Assembly (NCBI RefSeq): GCF_014931415.1
Contig: NZ_CP063121.1
Location: forward strand, 1,674,001-1,738,000
Direction of reading: 5' to 3'
From: Haemophilus parainfluenzae
Lineage (GTDB): Bacteria > Pseudomonadota > Gammaproteobacteria > Enterobacterales > Pasteurellaceae
Length of the DNA: 64,000 nt
A model generated the notes under the pieces. That model had not been told where the DNA came from. It did no database searches and saw only the letters and a program-made list of their open reading frames with translations. A program made the translations under genes and the position numbers. Position 1 is the first letter of the stretch. Each line of letters starts with the position of its first letter. Of the stretch, positions 40,690 to 52,353 are shown piece after piece.

Positions 40690-41910
40690 TTAGCCGTTAT
40701 AGCGTTTAAACACTAAAGTCGCGTTTGTACCACCGAAACCAAAGCTGTTTGACATTACAGTTTGTAAGCCTGCATTTTCTTTTGTTTCAGTCACGATATT
40801 GCAGCCTTCTGCCGCTTCGTCTAATATTTCGATATTAATGCTTGGTGCAATGAAGTCATTGTGTAACATTAATAAGGTATAGATTGCTTCGTGTGCACCT
40901 GCTGCACCTAAAGAGTGACCAGTCATTGATTTGGTTGAAGAAATCGCTGGGATTTTGTCACCAAATACATTTTTAATTGCACCTAATTCTTTTACGTCAC
41001 CAACTGGTGTTGATGTACCATGTACGTTGATGTAATCAATTGGAGTATCCACAGTTGCCATCGCTTGTTTCATACAACGTTCAGCACCTTCACCACTTGG
41101 TGCTACCATGTCGTAACCATCAGAGGTTGCGCCATAACCTACGATTTCAGCGTAGATTTTTGCGCCACGTGCTAATGCGTGTTCTAATTCTTCAACCACC
41201 ACAACTGCACCACCACCTGCGATAACGAAACCATCACGGTTTGCATCGTAAGCACGAGACGCTTTTTCTGGGGTATCATTGTATTTAGTTGAAACTGCAC
41301 CCATTGCATCGAATTCTGTTGCACATTCCCAAGATAATTCTTCCGCCCCCCCCGCGAAAACCACATCTTGTTTACCTAATTGGATTAATTCAACTGCGTG
41401 ACCGATACAGTGTGCTGACGTTGCACAAGCAGAACTGATTGAGTAGTTCACACCACGGATTTTGTAAGGAGTTGCTAAACAAGCTGATACACTTGAAGCC
41501 ATCGTTTTAGTTACTGCGTAAGGACCAATTGCTTTCACACCGCGTGGACCACGTACTGCATCACAAGCCACTAATTGGTTGTGAGCTGAACCGGTACCCG
41601 CACCGATTACAAGACCTGTACGGTCATTTGAAACTTGATCTTCTGTTAAACCTGAATCTTCAATTGCTTCACGCATAGAAAGGTATGCATAAGCTGCCGC
41701 ATCACCCATAAAACGATACACTTTACGATCGATGTGCTCGCTTGGATCAAGTTTGATTGTGCCGGCAACATGGCTACGCATTTTCATTTCAACAAACTCA
41801 GGCACGACTTCAATACCAGATTTACCTGCTTTTAATGAAGCCAAAACTTCTTCTTTGTTGTTACCAATACTTGAAATAATACCAAAACCAGTAATTACAG
41901 CTCTTTTCAT
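40690..41910 (-). CDS. fabB: 3-oxoacyl-ACP synthase I (KAS I)
   Basis: Elongating condensing enzyme of type II fatty-acid synthesis, needed for unsaturated chains. 406 residues. The Cys-His-His triad is visible: Cys in [13 protein letters not shown] (about 163), His in INVHGTSTP (about 298) and His in [13 protein letters not shown] (about 333). C-terminus [18 protein letters not shown]. Ribosome site AAGGAAT. A FadR-like site lies upstream. Confidence 0.97.
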   Translation of the reverse strand: MKRAVITGFGIISSIGNNKEEVLASLKAGKSGIEVVPEFVEMKMRSHVAGTIKLDPSEHIDRKVYRFMGDAAAYAYLSMREAIEDSGLTEDQVSNDRTGLVIGAGTGSAHNQLVACDAVRGPRGVKAIGPYAVTKTMASSVSACLATPYKIRGVNYSISSACATSAHCIGHAVELIQLGKQDVVFAGGAEELSWECATEFDAMGAVSTKYNDTPEKASRAYDANRDGFVIAGGGAVVVVEELEHALARGAKIYAEIVGYGATSDGYDMVAPSGEGAERCMKQAMATVDTPIDYINVHGTSTPVGDVKELGAIKNVFGDKIPAISSTKSMTGHSLGAAGAHEAIYTLLMLHNDFIAPSINIEILDEAAEGCNIVTETKENAGLQTVMSNSFGFGGTNATLVFKRYNG

Positions 41911-42006
41911 TCTTTATTCCTTATGATTTAGGGGAAATTTAATTCAACTTACAGTTGTTAGCTGAACGCAATTTACTATGAAATGAAAATATTGCAAGCA
42001 ATAATT

Positions 42007-42023
42007 CATTTGTTCGACCAGTT
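42007..42023. promoter_or_regulatory. FadR-like site upstream of fabB
   Basis: A 17-base element CATTTGTTCGACCAGTT. Its right half CGACCAG is identical to the FadR operator (as in fadB-type ATCTGGTACGACCAGAT, which I quote from memory), and 11 of 17 bases agree overall; the left half is degenerate. About 100 bases upstream of the fabB ATG, where FadR activates fabB in E. coli. Confidence 0.42.
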
Positions 42024-42049
42024 AAGTTTTAACCGACTCAAAATTTCCG

Positions 42050-42058
42050 TGCTATTAT
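42050..42058 (+). promoter_or_regulatory. Extended -10 promoter of mnmC
   Basis: TGCTATTAT, an extended -10 element 35 bases before the mnmC ATG; no clear -35 box. Confidence 0.4.
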
Positions 42059-42092
42059 AAAAGAATTTGATAAGGCAAAAAAGGGCTAACAC

Positions 42093-44102
42093 ATGTTCAC
42101 CATTCAGCATGCAAAAATTCATTTTAACCAAGAGAATACGCCTATTTCGGATAAATTCGATGATGTGTATTTTTCTAATCAAGATGGTTTAGCGGAAACC
42201 CATTATGTGTTTTTAAAAGGTAATCTGTTGTGGGAACGTTGGATTCATTATCAAGAAGCCCATTTTGTTATTGCTGAAACGGGGTTTGGCACAGGATTAA
42301 ATTTCTTTGCAGTGACCACACTATTCCGTGAATTTCGTCAAAAATACCCAGATTCTCCTTTAAAACGCCTTTATTTTATCTCTTTTGAAAAATACCCTTT
42401 GCCACTTGATGCATTACAACAAGCCCATTTAGCCTATCCGCAATTTTCTCACCTCGCTCAACATCTACAACAGCATTGGCTTAATCCTATTCAAGGTTGC
42501 TATCGTTTTCATTTTGATGAAACTACGTTAGATCTTTGGTTTGGTGATGTGGCTGAAAATCTGCCACAGCTTGGCGATTATATGAATGATAAAATTGATG
42601 CCTGGTTTTTAGATGGTTTTGCGCCAAGTAAAAACCCCGATATGTGGAACGAGCAGCTTTATCAACAAATGTTTCGCTTTACTAAGCTACAAGGCACCTT
42701 TGCGACCTTTACCGCGGCAAGTGCGGTTAGAAAAGGCTTAGAAGCTGCTGGCTTTGATGTGACAAAACGCAAAGGCTTTGGTAAAAAACGGGAATGTCTT
42801 TCTGGGCAAAAAACGCATGAAAAACTGACCGCACTTTCTGCTCCCTGGTTTCAGGGTCAACCAGCCAATCTCAAAGAAGAAGATATTGCCATTATTGGTG
42901 GCGGGATTGCCTCACTTTGTACGGCTATCTCCTTGCTTAAACGCGGCGCCAAAATTACGATTTATTGCGAAGATGAGCAAACTGCCTTAAATGCCTCTGG
43001 CAATAAACAAGGCGCTTTTTATCCGCAACTGAGTGATGATAACGATCGCAATATTCGTTTTTATATTCATGCTTTTGCCTATGGTCATCAATTCCTACAA
43101 TGGGCAATTCAGCAAAAAATCGAATTTGAACATGAGTTCTGTGGTGTCGCGCTTTGTGCTTACAATGAGAAAGCTGAAAGTAAATTAAATAAAATCGCTG
43201 AGCTGAACTTGCCTTCTGATTTATATCAGTCATTAAGTCCAACTGAATTAAGTGAAAAAGTGGGGTTACCGTTACCTTTTGGGGGCGGTTTTATTCCTCG
43301 AGGTGCTTGGCTTGCACCACGTCAGTTGGTTCAGCATGCTTTTGCCTTTTTAGAAAAACAAGGTGTCCAAATTAAAACATCACAAAAAGTAACCGCACTT
43401 TCGCAAACAAAACACGGTTGGCAAATCACCACAGCTGAAAATGAAACTTTCTGCCATGAAGTGGTTGTTTTAGCAAACGGGCATAAACTCACTGATTTTG
43501 AACAAACACAAAAACTGCCACTCTATCCTGTTCGCGGACAAGTGAGCCAAATTCCGACATCGGAAAACTTACTTAAACTCAAAACTGTGTTGTGCTATGA
43601 CGGCTACCTGACTCCAGTCGATCAAGCGAAGATCAGTCATTGTATTGGCGCAAGTCATGTTCGTGATAATGCGACTCGTGAATTTAGCCTAACTGAACAG
43701 CAAGAAAATCAACAAAAAATTCAGCAAAATATCTCTGAAGATTGGACAAAAGAAGTAGATACATCGGGCAATCTTGCTCGAATCGGTGTGCGTTGTTCGG
43801 TACGTGATCTCACACCAATGATGGGGGCTGTTCCGCATTTTTCAGCTCAGCAAACACAATATCAAAATTTGTTTAATTTGCGCCGCCGTAAGCAGCCAAT
43901 AGAACAAGCTGAAAACTACCCTAATCTCTATTTAATCGGCGCATTAGGCTCTAGAGGATTAACCTCTGCACCGTTGTTAGGGGAAACACTGGCTTCCTTA
44001 ATTTATGGCGAGCCCTTACCGATGAGCGAGGATTTGATTCATAACTTAATCCCAAACCGCAGTTGGGTCAGACGCTGGTTGAAAGGAGCTGACGTGAAAT
44101 AA
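42093..44102 (+). CDS. mnmC: Bifunctional tRNA mnm5s2U34 synthesis enzyme MnmC
   Basis: Completes the 5-methylaminomethyl modification at the wobble uridine of several tRNAs. 669 residues, two domains. The N-terminal methyltransferase (MnmC2) has the SAM motif [10 protein letters not shown] (about 64) and [15 protein letters not shown] (about 171). The C-terminal FAD oxidase (MnmC1) starts with [11 protein letters not shown] (about 266) and ends with the FAD contact [12 protein letters not shown]. Confidence 0.96.
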   Translation: MFTIQHAKIHFNQENTPISDKFDDVYFSNQDGLAETHYVFLKGNLLWERWIHYQEAHFVIAETGFGTGLNFFAVTTLFREFRQKYPDSPLKRLYFISFEKYPLPLDALQQAHLAYPQFSHLAQHLQQHWLNPIQGCYRFHFDETTLDLWFGDVAENLPQLGDYMNDKIDAWFLDGFAPSKNPDMWNEQLYQQMFRFTKLQGTFATFTAASAVRKGLEAAGFDVTKRKGFGKKRECLSGQKTHEKLTALSAPWFQGQPANLKEEDIAIIGGGIASLCTAISLLKRGAKITIYCEDEQTALNASGNKQGAFYPQLSDDNDRNIRFYIHAFAYGHQFLQWAIQQKIEFEHEFCGVALCAYNEKAESKLNKIAELNLPSDLYQSLSPTELSEKVGLPLPFGGGFIPRGAWLAPRQLVQHAFAFLEKQGVQIKTSQKVTALSQTKHGWQITTAENETFCHEVVVLANGHKLTDFEQTQKLPLYPVRGQVSQIPTSENLLKLKTVLCYDGYLTPVDQAKISHCIGASHVRDNATREFSLTEQQENQQKIQQNISEDWTKEVDTSGNLARIGVRCSVRDLTPMMGAVPHFSAQQTQYQNLFNLRRRKQPIEQAENYPNLYLIGALGSRGLTSAPLLGETLASLIYGEPLPMSEDLIHNLIPNRSWVRRWLKGADVK

Positions 44103-44136
44103 AAAAGTGCGGTTAAAATCAACCGCACTTTTTCTT
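44101..44136. terminator. Uptake-signal terminator between mnmC and the Sel1 gene
   Basis: AAAAAAGTGCGGTTAAA / CAACCGCACTTTTTCTT, an inverted pair with A and T tracts; serves both converging genes. Confidence 0.85.
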
Positions 44137-44809
44137 AATATAAGCTTAAACGTTGTAATCGCTGTCTGGCAATTTCTTTGATTTCATCCTTTTTCGCCGT
44201 ATTCATAATTTCCAAATAAAGCAATTTGGCCAAACCAATATTCACTTGTGTCCCAATTCCCTCTTCATACAAACGAGCTAAACGGAATCGTCCTTCATTG
44301 CTGCCTGCATTTGCCGCTTTCTGGAACCATTCAAAGGCTTTGGTAAATTCTTTCTGATTGGTATAAATTTCTCCTAATGTAAGCATAGCATCGGGATCTT
44401 TTGTTGCACTGGCTTCAAATAATTTAATCGCTTGAGCGGTATTTTGTTTCACATAGTTGTTGCCGTTGAAATACATGACCGCCAAATTATTGATGGCTTT
44501 AATACTGCCTCGCTCAGCAGCTTCGCTAAACCACCAATAAGCCAACTCTTTATTTTCATCCACTCCACGGCCTAAATTATAAAGCATCCCTAAATTGCTT
44601 TGCGCTTGTAAATTACCTTCCAACGCAAGAGGATACATAATTTCAAAAACGGCTTTCCAATCTTGTTTCTCTGCCAGTTTTTGCGCCAGATCCATTTTTT
44701 GCTGATCCGTCATTTGCGCTTTATCAACCAAATCAATGGTTTTCATGGCAAATGCTGAACTGCTTAAGGTGAGCGTGGCGAGGAGTAAAAGTTTGGCTAA
44801 TGTCTTCAT
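44135..44809 (-). CDS. Exported Sel1-repeat (TPR-like) protein
   Basis: A 224-residue exported protein: signal peptide [21 protein letters not shown], then four or five Sel1-like repeats, seen as [15 protein letters not shown] (about 70), [12 protein letters not shown] (about 105), [12 protein letters not shown] and [16 protein letters not shown] (about 172). Such repeats are protein-protein scaffolds; no partner is evident. Two bases after the YwiC-like gene. Confidence 0.82.
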   Translation of the reverse strand: MKTLAKLLLLATLTLSSSAFAMKTIDLVDKAQMTDQQKMDLAQKLAEKQDWKAVFEIMYPLALEGNLQAQSNLGMLYNLGRGVDENKELAYWWFSEAAERGSIKAINNLAVMYFNGNNYVKQNTAQAIKLFEASATKDPDAMLTLGEIYTNQKEFTKAFEWFQKAANAGSNEGRFRLARLYEEGIGTQVNIGLAKLLYLEIMNTAKKDEIKEIARQRLQRLSLY

Positions 44810-44810
44810 C

Positions 44811-45527
44811 TTATAACGTCGCTATCAATAAAATAATCAAAAAAATGGCGGATGTTCCGAATTCTATTAGACCGACTTGTTTCACTGAAAGTTTCTTGGT
44901 GGGTAAATAAATGGCACGAATTAACGCCGGCACGAAAGCAAGTGACAAGACATATTGTTGGGTAAACAAGCAACCGAGTACACAAAGCACGTGGAAAATA
45001 ATGGAGGCTTTGAGATAAAGCGGATTTTTACGTTCACGCATCATTGATTTTACGTAAAGCGTGGTGCCAATAAAGAATAAGCTTGGATACAGCGCCACCC
45101 ACCAGATTTTTTCGTCAAAAGTGCGGTCAGAAAAATAATAGGATCCCATACCTGCAAGAGCAAAAATTGCAATACCCGCTAAATCATTGAGAAGATTGCG
45201 TTCATCTTTTTTCTTGGTGTAATAGATACTCACCAATACAAAAGGAAACATGGCCGCAATAAAGAAAAGAATTTGCCAGTTATAAAAAATGGCAGGAAGA
45301 GCAAATAAAAAAGCCGCAACCCCATAGATGATGGTCCACTTTTTATATTCCGCCATATTTTTGCCTTTAAAGAGACTAAGCATTGGGTAACTCAGCAAAT
45401 ACATGGTGAACCAAGCTAACAGCAAAAAGAAATGCGCCCAAACAGGTGAAGCTAATAACATACCGTAAACAAAAGGCAATAATGCCATCACAATGGCGCC
45501 ATATTGATTCGAAATCAGGAGTTTCAT
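44811..45527 (-). CDS. YwiC-like family membrane protein
   Basis: A 238-residue polytopic protein with seven to eight hydrophobic segments, matching the YwiC-like family by its N-terminal [13 protein letters not shown] and the central [18 protein letters not shown]. Function unknown in the family. It forms an operon with the downstream Sel1 gene and is divergent from ridA. Confidence 0.78.
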   Translation of the reverse strand: MKLLISNQYGAIVMALLPFVYGMLLASPVWAHFFLLLAWFTMYLLSYPMLSLFKGKNMAEYKKWTIIYGVAAFLFALPAIFYNWQILFFIAAMFPFVLVSIYYTKKKDERNLLNDLAGIAIFALAGMGSYYFSDRTFDEKIWWVALYPSLFFIGTTLYVKSMMRERKNPLYLKASIIFHVLCVLGCLFTQQYVLSLAFVPALIRAIYLPTKKLSVKQVGLIEFGTSAIFLIILLIATL

Positions 45528-45638
45528 AGTTTCCTTTAGTTGATAAAAATTCTCAATTATTTTATCTCACAATTTCTTGATTTACAAAGTCTAAAACCAC
45601 CTTTAGAATGGAATTATCTTCATCAAAAAGGAGCCATT

Positions 45639-45989
45639 ATGTCGATTCAACGCATTCAACCAAGCAAACGCTTTTCTGAAGTGGTCATTCATAACAATAC
45701 TGCCTATTTTGCAGGCCAAGTACCGGAAAAAACCGTTAAGCAAAATGCTTACGAGCAAACCAAAGAAGTCCTTTCACTGATCGATAAATTATTGGCAGAA
45801 ATTGGTTCTGAAAAAAGTAAAATTCTTACCTCGCAAATCTTCCTTGCTGATATGGCGGATTATGCTCAACTCAACCAAGCATGGGATGAATGGGTAGATA
45901 GCCAAAATCCACCAAGCCGAGCAACGGTAGAAGCGAAACTTGCAGATCCTGATTGGAAAGTTGAGATCGTAATTATTGCAGCTGTGTAA
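45639..45989 (+). CDS. RidA/YjgF family protein
   Basis: A 116-residue member of the Rid (YjgF/YER057c) family, which hydrolyses reactive enamine/imine intermediates. I start at the ATG at 45639 (MSIQRIQPSKRF), preceded by AAGGAG; the longer frame has no ribosome site. Visible: YFAGQVPE, LLAEIGSEKSKIL, and PPSRATVEAKLADPDWKVEI, with the substrate-guanidinium Arg in SRATVEA (about 96). The close subgroup resembles YoaB more than RidA itself, so the substrate is open. Confidence 0.87.
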   Translation: MSIQRIQPSKRFSEVVIHNNTAYFAGQVPEKTVKQNAYEQTKEVLSLIDKLLAEIGSEKSKILTSQIFLADMADYAQLNQAWDEWVDSQNPPSRATVEAKLADPDWKVEIVIIAAV

Positions 45990-46079
45990 GCACAGCTTTT
46001 TCAAAATGTGATCAACCGCAAAGAAACTTTTTTGTTTTTCCTTTACACTAAACACTGAATTCAAAAGAAGGAGTAATGT

Positions 46080-46490
46080 ATGCAATCATGGATACCAGAA
46101 ATATGGCAAGCCGCTGTGATTGGGCTTGTGGTTGGCGTAATCTTAGGCTATTTATTATTACGTTTAACGAAAGGCTCAGTTAAAAAACAAGTTCAGACAG
46201 AAGCTGAGCTAAAAGAAGTGAAAACACAGTTAAGCGATCAACAAGCACAACTTGAAAAACATTTCGCGGAAAGTGCCGAATTATTTAAAACCTTAATTGG
46301 TGATTATCAAAAACTCTATCGTCACTATGCAGTTTCATCTGAAACCTTACTTGGTAATAAACCCGCCGACAAAGGTTTGTTTACCCAGCAATTGGTGACC
46401 GCCTCATCAGAAAGTAAATCTGAAGAGCCACCGCGTGATTATTCTGAAGGTTCATCTGGCTTATTAAAAACAGATAAAGAAAACCAATAA
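46080..46490 (+). CDS. zapG: ZapG-like/YhcB (DUF1043) inner-membrane protein
   Basis: A 136-residue protein with one N-terminal helix (about 9-28), a long coiled coil (about 38-70) and a flexible acidic tail. The motif YQKLYRHYAVSSETLLG (about 78-94) is the DUF1043 hallmark. E. coli YhcB influences cell division and envelope synthesis. Ribosome site AAGGAG. Confidence 0.88.
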   Translation: MQSWIPEIWQAAVIGLVVGVILGYLLLRLTKGSVKKQVQTEAELKEVKTQLSDQQAQLEKHFAESAELFKTLIGDYQKLYRHYAVSSETLLGNKPADKGLFTQQLVTASSESKSEEPPRDYSEGSSGLLKTDKENQ

Positions 46491-46510
46491 TGATTAATGG
46501 TTGAACAATA

Positions 46511-46549
46511 AAAAAATCAGGGATTAAATACTTAATCCCTGATTTTTTA
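46511..46549. terminator. Terminator between zapG and lolE
   Basis: AAAAAATCAGGGATTAA / TTAATCCCTGATTTTTTATT, a long perfect stem with A and T tracts for the converging genes. Confidence 0.88.
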
Positions 46550-47800
46550 TTAGTGATTGCTCAACACTTGAGCCGGTTGTAACTTCGCGGCTCGACTGGC
46601 TGGATAAAGACTGGCGAGTAAACTCAATACCAATGCCGCCACGAGAACTAATACAACATCGAACCAATGTAATTCGCTTGGTAAGAAATCAACGAAATAG
46701 ATGCCATCTGATAACAGTTTTTTACCAAGTAATGCCTCGATGCCTTGAATAATCGGCGTGAGATTCAGTGCAAGTACGACACCTAACACGATACCAATCA
46801 GACACCCTTTCATTCCTGCAAGCAAGCCATACCAAATAAAGATCTGCTTAATAAAGCCATTATTTGCCCCCAGGGTTCGCATAATCGCAATATCACCTTG
46901 CTTATCTTTTACCGCCATAATTAAGGTAGAAACGATATTAAAACATGCTACCCCAATTACAAGCACCATGGCGATATACATCACTGTGCGGATAAGCTGA
47001 ATATCACGATACATATAGCCAAATTTTGCCACCCAGTTTTGGATATAAAGCAGTTGCGGATAATCATTCAGCATCGAATAATCCATTTCTTGTACCTTGA
47101 ATGGATCATCAACTTTCAATTCAACACCGGTAATTTGATCTTCGCGATACCCCATTAATTCTTGCGCTTGAGGTAATGCCAGTAAGGCATAACTGTGGTC
47201 TAACTGACCATCTAAACGTAAAATAGCGGTCACTTGAACACGCTCACGATTAGGTTGAGCCATTTGATCTTCGTCATTCGGTTGAGAGATTAATAACGAC
47301 ACCCAATCGCCTGCTTTAACATCTAACTCTTTGGCAATACCAGAGCCTAACACTAATCCGCCTTCTTCTGCGAATTTCTGCCAGCCATCACCTTCCACAA
47401 ACTTCCCAAGAGAGCTCACTTGATCTTCAGCTTGTTTATCTACCCCTTTCACTTGCACAACTTTAAGTTTATTGCCATTTTCGACTAAGGCAGTAAAACT
47501 CACAAAAGGCGAAAGTGCGGTAATTTTTTTGTTTGTTTTTAGACGTTCCGCTAGGTTCCGCCATTGGTTTAATGTGGCTTCATTGTCATGTGGATTTACC
47601 GTGATTTCCGTATGTGGCACGACAGCTAAAATACGCGAGTTTAATTCTCGCTCAAACCCATTCATGGCACTTAACCCCACAATCAACACCGCTACGCCAA
47701 GAGCGATACCAATTGCAGAGAATTTTGAAATTAACGCTACCAACGGATTCTTTTGCTTGCCCCGCTGATAACGCCAACTAATGAAAAAAGGCGTATTCAT
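46550..47800 (-). CDS. lolE: Lipoprotein-releasing permease LolE
   Basis: Inner-membrane subunit of LolCDE, which extracts outer-membrane lipoproteins. I start at the ATG at 47800 ([12 protein letters not shown], 416 residues), which overlaps the lolD stop (TAATG). One N-terminal helix (about 24-45), a large periplasmic domain, and three C-terminal helices (about 265-400) of the MacB/FtsX type; the tail YPASRAAKLQPAQVL is typical. Confidence 0.95.
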   Translation of the reverse strand: MNTPFFISWRYQRGKQKNPLVALISKFSAIGIALGVAVLIVGLSAMNGFERELNSRILAVVPHTEITVNPHDNEATLNQWRNLAERLKTNKKITALSPFVSFTALVENGNKLKVVQVKGVDKQAEDQVSSLGKFVEGDGWQKFAEEGGLVLGSGIAKELDVKAGDWVSLLISQPNDEDQMAQPNRERVQVTAILRLDGQLDHSYALLALPQAQELMGYREDQITGVELKVDDPFKVQEMDYSMLNDYPQLLYIQNWVAKFGYMYRDIQLIRTVMYIAMVLVIGVACFNIVSTLIMAVKDKQGDIAIMRTLGANNGFIKQIFIWYGLLAGMKGCLIGIVLGVVLALNLTPIIQGIEALLGKKLLSDGIYFVDFLPSELHWFDVVLVLVAALVLSLLASLYPASRAAKLQPAQVLSNH

Positions 47801-48483
47801 TATGCACCTTCCTTCAAAATGCCGTCTTGCATGGTTAAGCAACGAGACAGTTTTTGTGCTAATGACATATCATGTGTCACCAATAAAAACGCAATATTTT
47901 GTTCCGCATTCAAGGTTTGAATTAACTCAAAAATACTTTCTGTAGTTTTATGATCTAAGTTACCCGTTGGTTCATCAGCCAAGACAAGAGCAGGATTATT
48001 CACTAATGCACGAGCAATCGCCACACGTTGACGTTCACCACCCGAAAGGGCTGATGGACGATGGGTAATGCGATGACTTAAGCCTACTGCACCCAATATT
48101 TTTTCAGCACGATCTTTTGCTTCTGTTTTATTCTGACGACCAATTAACATTGGCATCATCACATTTTCCAATGCGGTAAAATCTGCCATTAAATGGTGAA
48201 ATTGATACACAAAACCTAGATTTTGGTTACGTAATTTAGCCAATTCACTTTCAGACGCCTTTTGCAAAGATTGTCCTTTAATAAACACTTCCCCACTGCT
48301 TGGCTGATCTAAGCCACCTAAGGTGTGCAATAAAGTACTTTTTCCTGAACCCGAACTCCCTACAATCGCCACTAATTCTTGTGGTTTCATGGCAAAGCTT
48401 ACGCCTTTTAATACTTGGGTTTGGTTCTCGCCTTCTTGGTAAAATTTATTAATATTTTGGCATTCTAATAAGTAGTTATTCAT
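47800..48483 (-). CDS. lolD: Lipoprotein-releasing ATPase LolD
   Basis: ATPase of LolCDE, 227 residues. Walker [10 protein letters not shown] (about 42), Q-loop VYQFHHLM (the LolD version), signature [15 protein letters not shown], Walker [10 protein letters not shown]-loop LVTHD. It lies between lolC (3-base gap) and lolE (overlap), the standard order. Confidence 0.97.
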   Translation of the reverse strand: MNNYLLECQNINKFYQEGENQTQVLKGVSFAMKPQELVAIVGSSGSGKSTLLHTLGGLDQPSSGEVFIKGQSLQKASESELAKLRNQNLGFVYQFHHLMADFTALENVMMPMLIGRQNKTEAKDRAEKILGAVGLSHRITHRPSALSGGERQRVAIARALVNNPALVLADEPTGNLDHKTTESIFELIQTLNAEQNIAFLLVTHDMSLAQKLSRCLTMQDGILKEGA

Positions 48484-48486
48484 ATT

Positions 48487-49668
48487 TTACTCATAACGTA
48501 ATGCTTCCGCCGGCTCTGTTTTTGCCGCGCGATAAGCGGGATAAATGGTTGATAATAAAGATAACAATAAAGAAAAGGCAATCACAATAATGACTTGCAC
48601 AGGCTCAATGGATGTTGGCAAGAAAACACCGTTCGGATTGACCGCACTTAAAATTGCCCCAAGGTTCAAGGTGATTAATACGCCCAGTACGGCACCAATC
48701 AACGTGCCCACTAGCCCAACCAATAAACCTTGATAAATAAAGATCGAACGTACTTGTGATTTAGTGACACCTTGCGTTTGCAAAATGGCAATTTCCCCTT
48801 GTTTATCCACCACCATTAAACTTAATGAGGTCACAATATTGGAAATCGCAACAACGATAATTAAACTAACCAACAAGCCCATCATATTTTTTTCCATACG
48901 AACCGCTTGGAAAAACTCCCCTTTTTGGACACGCCAATCGCTGATATGACTCTCTTTAAAATAACTCGGCAATTCTGTGATTTGGAAAGGATCATCTAGG
49001 AATAAACGATAGCCTTGTGCCTCACCTGGCTGAATACGCATTAGGCGACCAATATCCGCTAAATTAGCAAAAACTTCATAACCTGATGCTTCGCCATAAT
49101 CATAGTAAATCTCACTCACAGTAAATAAACGCTGCATCGGCACACGACCAAATGGCGTATATTGGCTATTTTCAGTAATCATTAAGCGAACTTTATCGCC
49201 CACTGCTAAACCTAATTTTTGCGCCAGATTATCACCAATGATCAACTTAAACTCACCTTGCGGTAAAAGTTGATTAAATTGGCTAGGATCGAAACCTTCC
49301 AGTAAAGGATCATCTGAAAAAGACTGAATACCAATTACTTGTCCGGCACCCACACCTTTTGCTGTTTGAAACACAACATTTGTCGTATTAATTGGTACGG
49401 CTTTTTGCACAAAGTGCGGTGTATTTTCAAGCGGTTTTTCTGCCGAAATAGGCGCTTCTTGGCTAATAATCGCGTGTGGAATGCTCGAAAGCACCTGTTG
49501 TTTTTGATAGCCTTCTAATCCATTCATGACAGAAAGCACAATAATCAATGCCATCACACCTAATACGATGCCAAAGCTTGCCAAATTAGCAACAAGTCGC
49601 CCAAAACGATCGGCGCTTTTAGCGCGCCAATATCGCAGGGCGACGTATAAAGAAATAGGTAAATTCAT
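48487..49668 (-). CDS. lolC: Lipoprotein-releasing permease LolC
   Basis: Inner-membrane partner of LolE, 393 residues, with the arrangement of one N-terminal helix (about 24-47), periplasmic domain and three C-terminal helices. N-terminus LYVALRYWRAKSADRFGRLV, C-terminus YPAYRAAKTEPAEALRYE. The start overlaps the stop of the dehydrogenase gene (TAATG), so the operon begins upstream of lolC. Confidence 0.95.
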   Translation of the reverse strand: MNLPISLYVALRYWRAKSADRFGRLVANLASFGIVLGVMALIIVLSVMNGLEGYQKQQVLSSIPHAIISQEAPISAEKPLENTPHFVQKAVPINTTNVVFQTAKGVGAGQVIGIQSFSDDPLLEGFDPSQFNQLLPQGEFKLIIGDNLAQKLGLAVGDKVRLMITENSQYTPFGRVPMQRLFTVSEIYYDYGEASGYEVFANLADIGRLMRIQPGEAQGYRLFLDDPFQITELPSYFKESHISDWRVQKGEFFQAVRMEKNMMGLLVSLIIVVAISNIVTSLSLMVVDKQGEIAILQTQGVTKSQVRSIFIYQGLLVGLVGTLIGAVLGVLITLNLGAILSAVNPNGVFLPTSIEPVQVIIVIAFSLLLSLLSTIYPAYRAAKTEPAEALRYE

Positions 49669-50615
49669 TATTTTTGATTTAATTGTTGAACGGAATCTTC
49701 AATATTTTGCGTCACTTTTTTCGTTAGCGTGGTTACCGCGCTATCACTCGCCCAAGCAATATGAGGTGTGATAATTAAATTCGGCATCGTTTTCGCTAAT
49801 TCAATCAGTGGATTATTTTTCTCTGGTGGTTCTTTCACTAACACATCTAATGCGGCACCACCTAATTGTCCTGATTTCAATGCGTCACAAACCGCTTGCT
49901 CATCAATCAATGGACCACGACCAGTATTGATTAAATACGCACCTTTCTTACAAAGTGACAAGGTTTCTTGATTGATTAAATTTTTAGTTGTTTCAGTTAA
50001 TGCACAATGCAATGTCAGAATATCAGCCTGTTTTAGCACCTCTTCAAAAGGCGTGTAACCTTCACGGCAAGTTGTTGCATTTCGATGTTCAGCATAAAGT
50101 ACTTTCATGCCTAAAAGTTCTGCTAAACGCCCAACTTCTGTACCTAAACAGCCTTTTCCAAACACGCCTAATGTTGAACCTTTAACATCTGTAATGGGAT
50201 AATCAAAGTAGCAGAACTGTTTACTCTCAGTCCATTTGCCAGTGATTTGATCGCGCTGCCAGCCTGCCAAGCTGTGTTTTAACGCAAAAATCATCCCTAA
50301 CACATGTTCAGGTACCGTTGTGGCAGAATAACCCTTCACATTTTTAACCGTCACACCTAATTCTTTTGCTGCGTCTAAATCCACGTTATTGGTGCCTGTT
50401 GCGGTGAGAGCAATGAGTTTTAATTTCGGTAATTGTTGCAACACATCGCGGCTTAAAATCACTTTATTGGTGATAATAATATCCGCGTCTTTTGCTCGCT
50501 CAATGGTTTGCTCTGCGGAAGTATATTCATACTCTACCCAGTTATGCGGAAAGCTTGGACGAGGAATAGAAATATGTTTTGGAATTGCCGTGCTGTCTAA
50601 AAATACGATGTTCAT
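49668..50615 (-). CDS. D-2-hydroxyacid dehydrogenase (NAD-binding)
   Basis: A 315-residue member of the D-isomer 2-hydroxyacid dehydrogenase family, acting on a 2-keto acid/2-hydroxyacid pair such as glycerate/hydroxypyruvate; the substrate cannot be fixed from sequence. NAD-binding GVFGKGCLGTEVG (about 149), catalytic Arg in NTGRGPLIDE (about 230), Glu in KEPPEKNNPL (about 260) and His in ITPHIAWAS (about 283). It is the first gene of the lolCDE operon here, as in other Haemophilus. Confidence 0.88.
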   Translation of the reverse strand: MNIVFLDSTAIPKHISIPRPSFPHNWVEYEYTSAEQTIERAKDADIIITNKVILSRDVLQQLPKLKLIALTATGTNNVDLDAAKELGVTVKNVKGYSATTVPEHVLGMIFALKHSLAGWQRDQITGKWTESKQFCYFDYPITDVKGSTLGVFGKGCLGTEVGRLAELLGMKVLYAEHRNATTCREGYTPFEEVLKQADILTLHCALTETTKNLINQETLSLCKKGAYLINTGRGPLIDEQAVCDALKSGQLGGAALDVLVKEPPEKNNPLIELAKTMPNLIITPHIAWASDSAVTTLTKKVTQNIEDSVQQLNQK

Positions 50616-50636
50616 TGTTGTCTCCTTTTAATAGAA

Positions 50637-50680
50637 CAAAAGTGCGGTCAAAAACAATGCTATTTTCAACCGCACTTCTC
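50637..50680 (-). terminator. Uptake-signal hairpin after kdsA
   Basis: Inverted uptake signals AAAAGTGCGGTC and ACCGCACTTCT about 14 bases apart. On the minus strand it ends in ACTTTTGTTC, just past the kdsA stop. Confidence 0.65.
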
Positions 50681-50682
50681 CA

Positions 50683-51549
<867 letters not shown>

Positions 51550-52353
51550 TTAATGGATGGACTTGGCATCTTTCAATGCTTCGCCTTTCAGTTCTAAAAG
51601 TTGAGTTTTTAACAGAGAAGAAGTGGGATCATTCGGACATTGATCCACAAAATATTCCAAATCCTCAATGGCTGAAGGATAAGCGCCCATTTGCGCCAAC
51701 ACTAAGCCACGATCGCGAATATCGTAAGGATCTTTTCTTCCCGCTAACAAGAATTGAATATAATTAAACGCCAAATCGTTTTGTTCTTCACGAATTAAGG
51801 CATTCTTCGCGAGCTGACGGAAACGTGCAGTAAGCATCGGAATATCTGCTCGAGCTAAGTCTTCAGGTTGAATTTGAGCCCCAAAACCAAAGGCTCCTTC
51901 ATAGAGTTTTTTCAATTCATCCACTGAAATATATTTTCCGCACCAAGGATCAATAAATGCCACTTCGCCATCCACTTCCGCACGTAAAATCAGTTGGGTC
52001 GGGAAATTCACCGGATAAATCGGCAATTTTAAACTTGCGGCGAGATAAAGTACTAAAGCGCCAAGACTCACTGGCATGCCTTCACGTTCTTCTAAAATAT
52101 ACGGAAGGTATAAATTACGAGCATAGAAATAATTATCCGCATCGCAATGAAATCCCCAATCACCGTAAAATAGCTGTAATAATTGGTGAATTTTAGCTTT
52201 ATCATCCCATTCTTCTGGAATAGCTTGGCGAGCTTTGCGCACCAAGCTTCCAACAAGCCCTCTTATACGAGGCTCATCAAGTTGCTCTTTCTCACAAATG
52301 CTCAAATAAAAATGAGTCAGTTCAGCATACAAGGCTTTTTGATCGTATTTCAT
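51550..52353 (-). CDS. sirB1: SirB1 family transglutaminase-like/TPR protein
   Basis: A 267-residue SirB1 family protein. The start is the ATG at 52353, overlapping the prmC stop (TAATG). The transglutaminase-like part contains NLYLPYILEEREGMPVSLGALVLYLA and FIDPWCGKYIS; a TPR unit follows near the C-terminus (PSAIEDLEYFVDQCPND). No enzymatic role is known. The prfA-prmC-sirB1-kdsA cluster is conserved in gamma-proteobacteria. Confidence 0.9.
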   Translation of the reverse strand: MKYDQKALYAELTHFYLSICEKEQLDEPRIRGLVGSLVRKARQAIPEEWDDKAKIHQLLQLFYGDWGFHCDADNYFYARNLYLPYILEEREGMPVSLGALVLYLAASLKLPIYPVNFPTQLILRAEVDGEVAFIDPWCGKYISVDELKKLYEGAFGFGAQIQPEDLARADIPMLTARFRQLAKNALIREEQNDLAFNYIQFLLAGRKDPYDIRDRGLVLAQMGAYPSAIEDLEYFVDQCPNDPTSSLLKTQLLELKGEALKDAKSIH

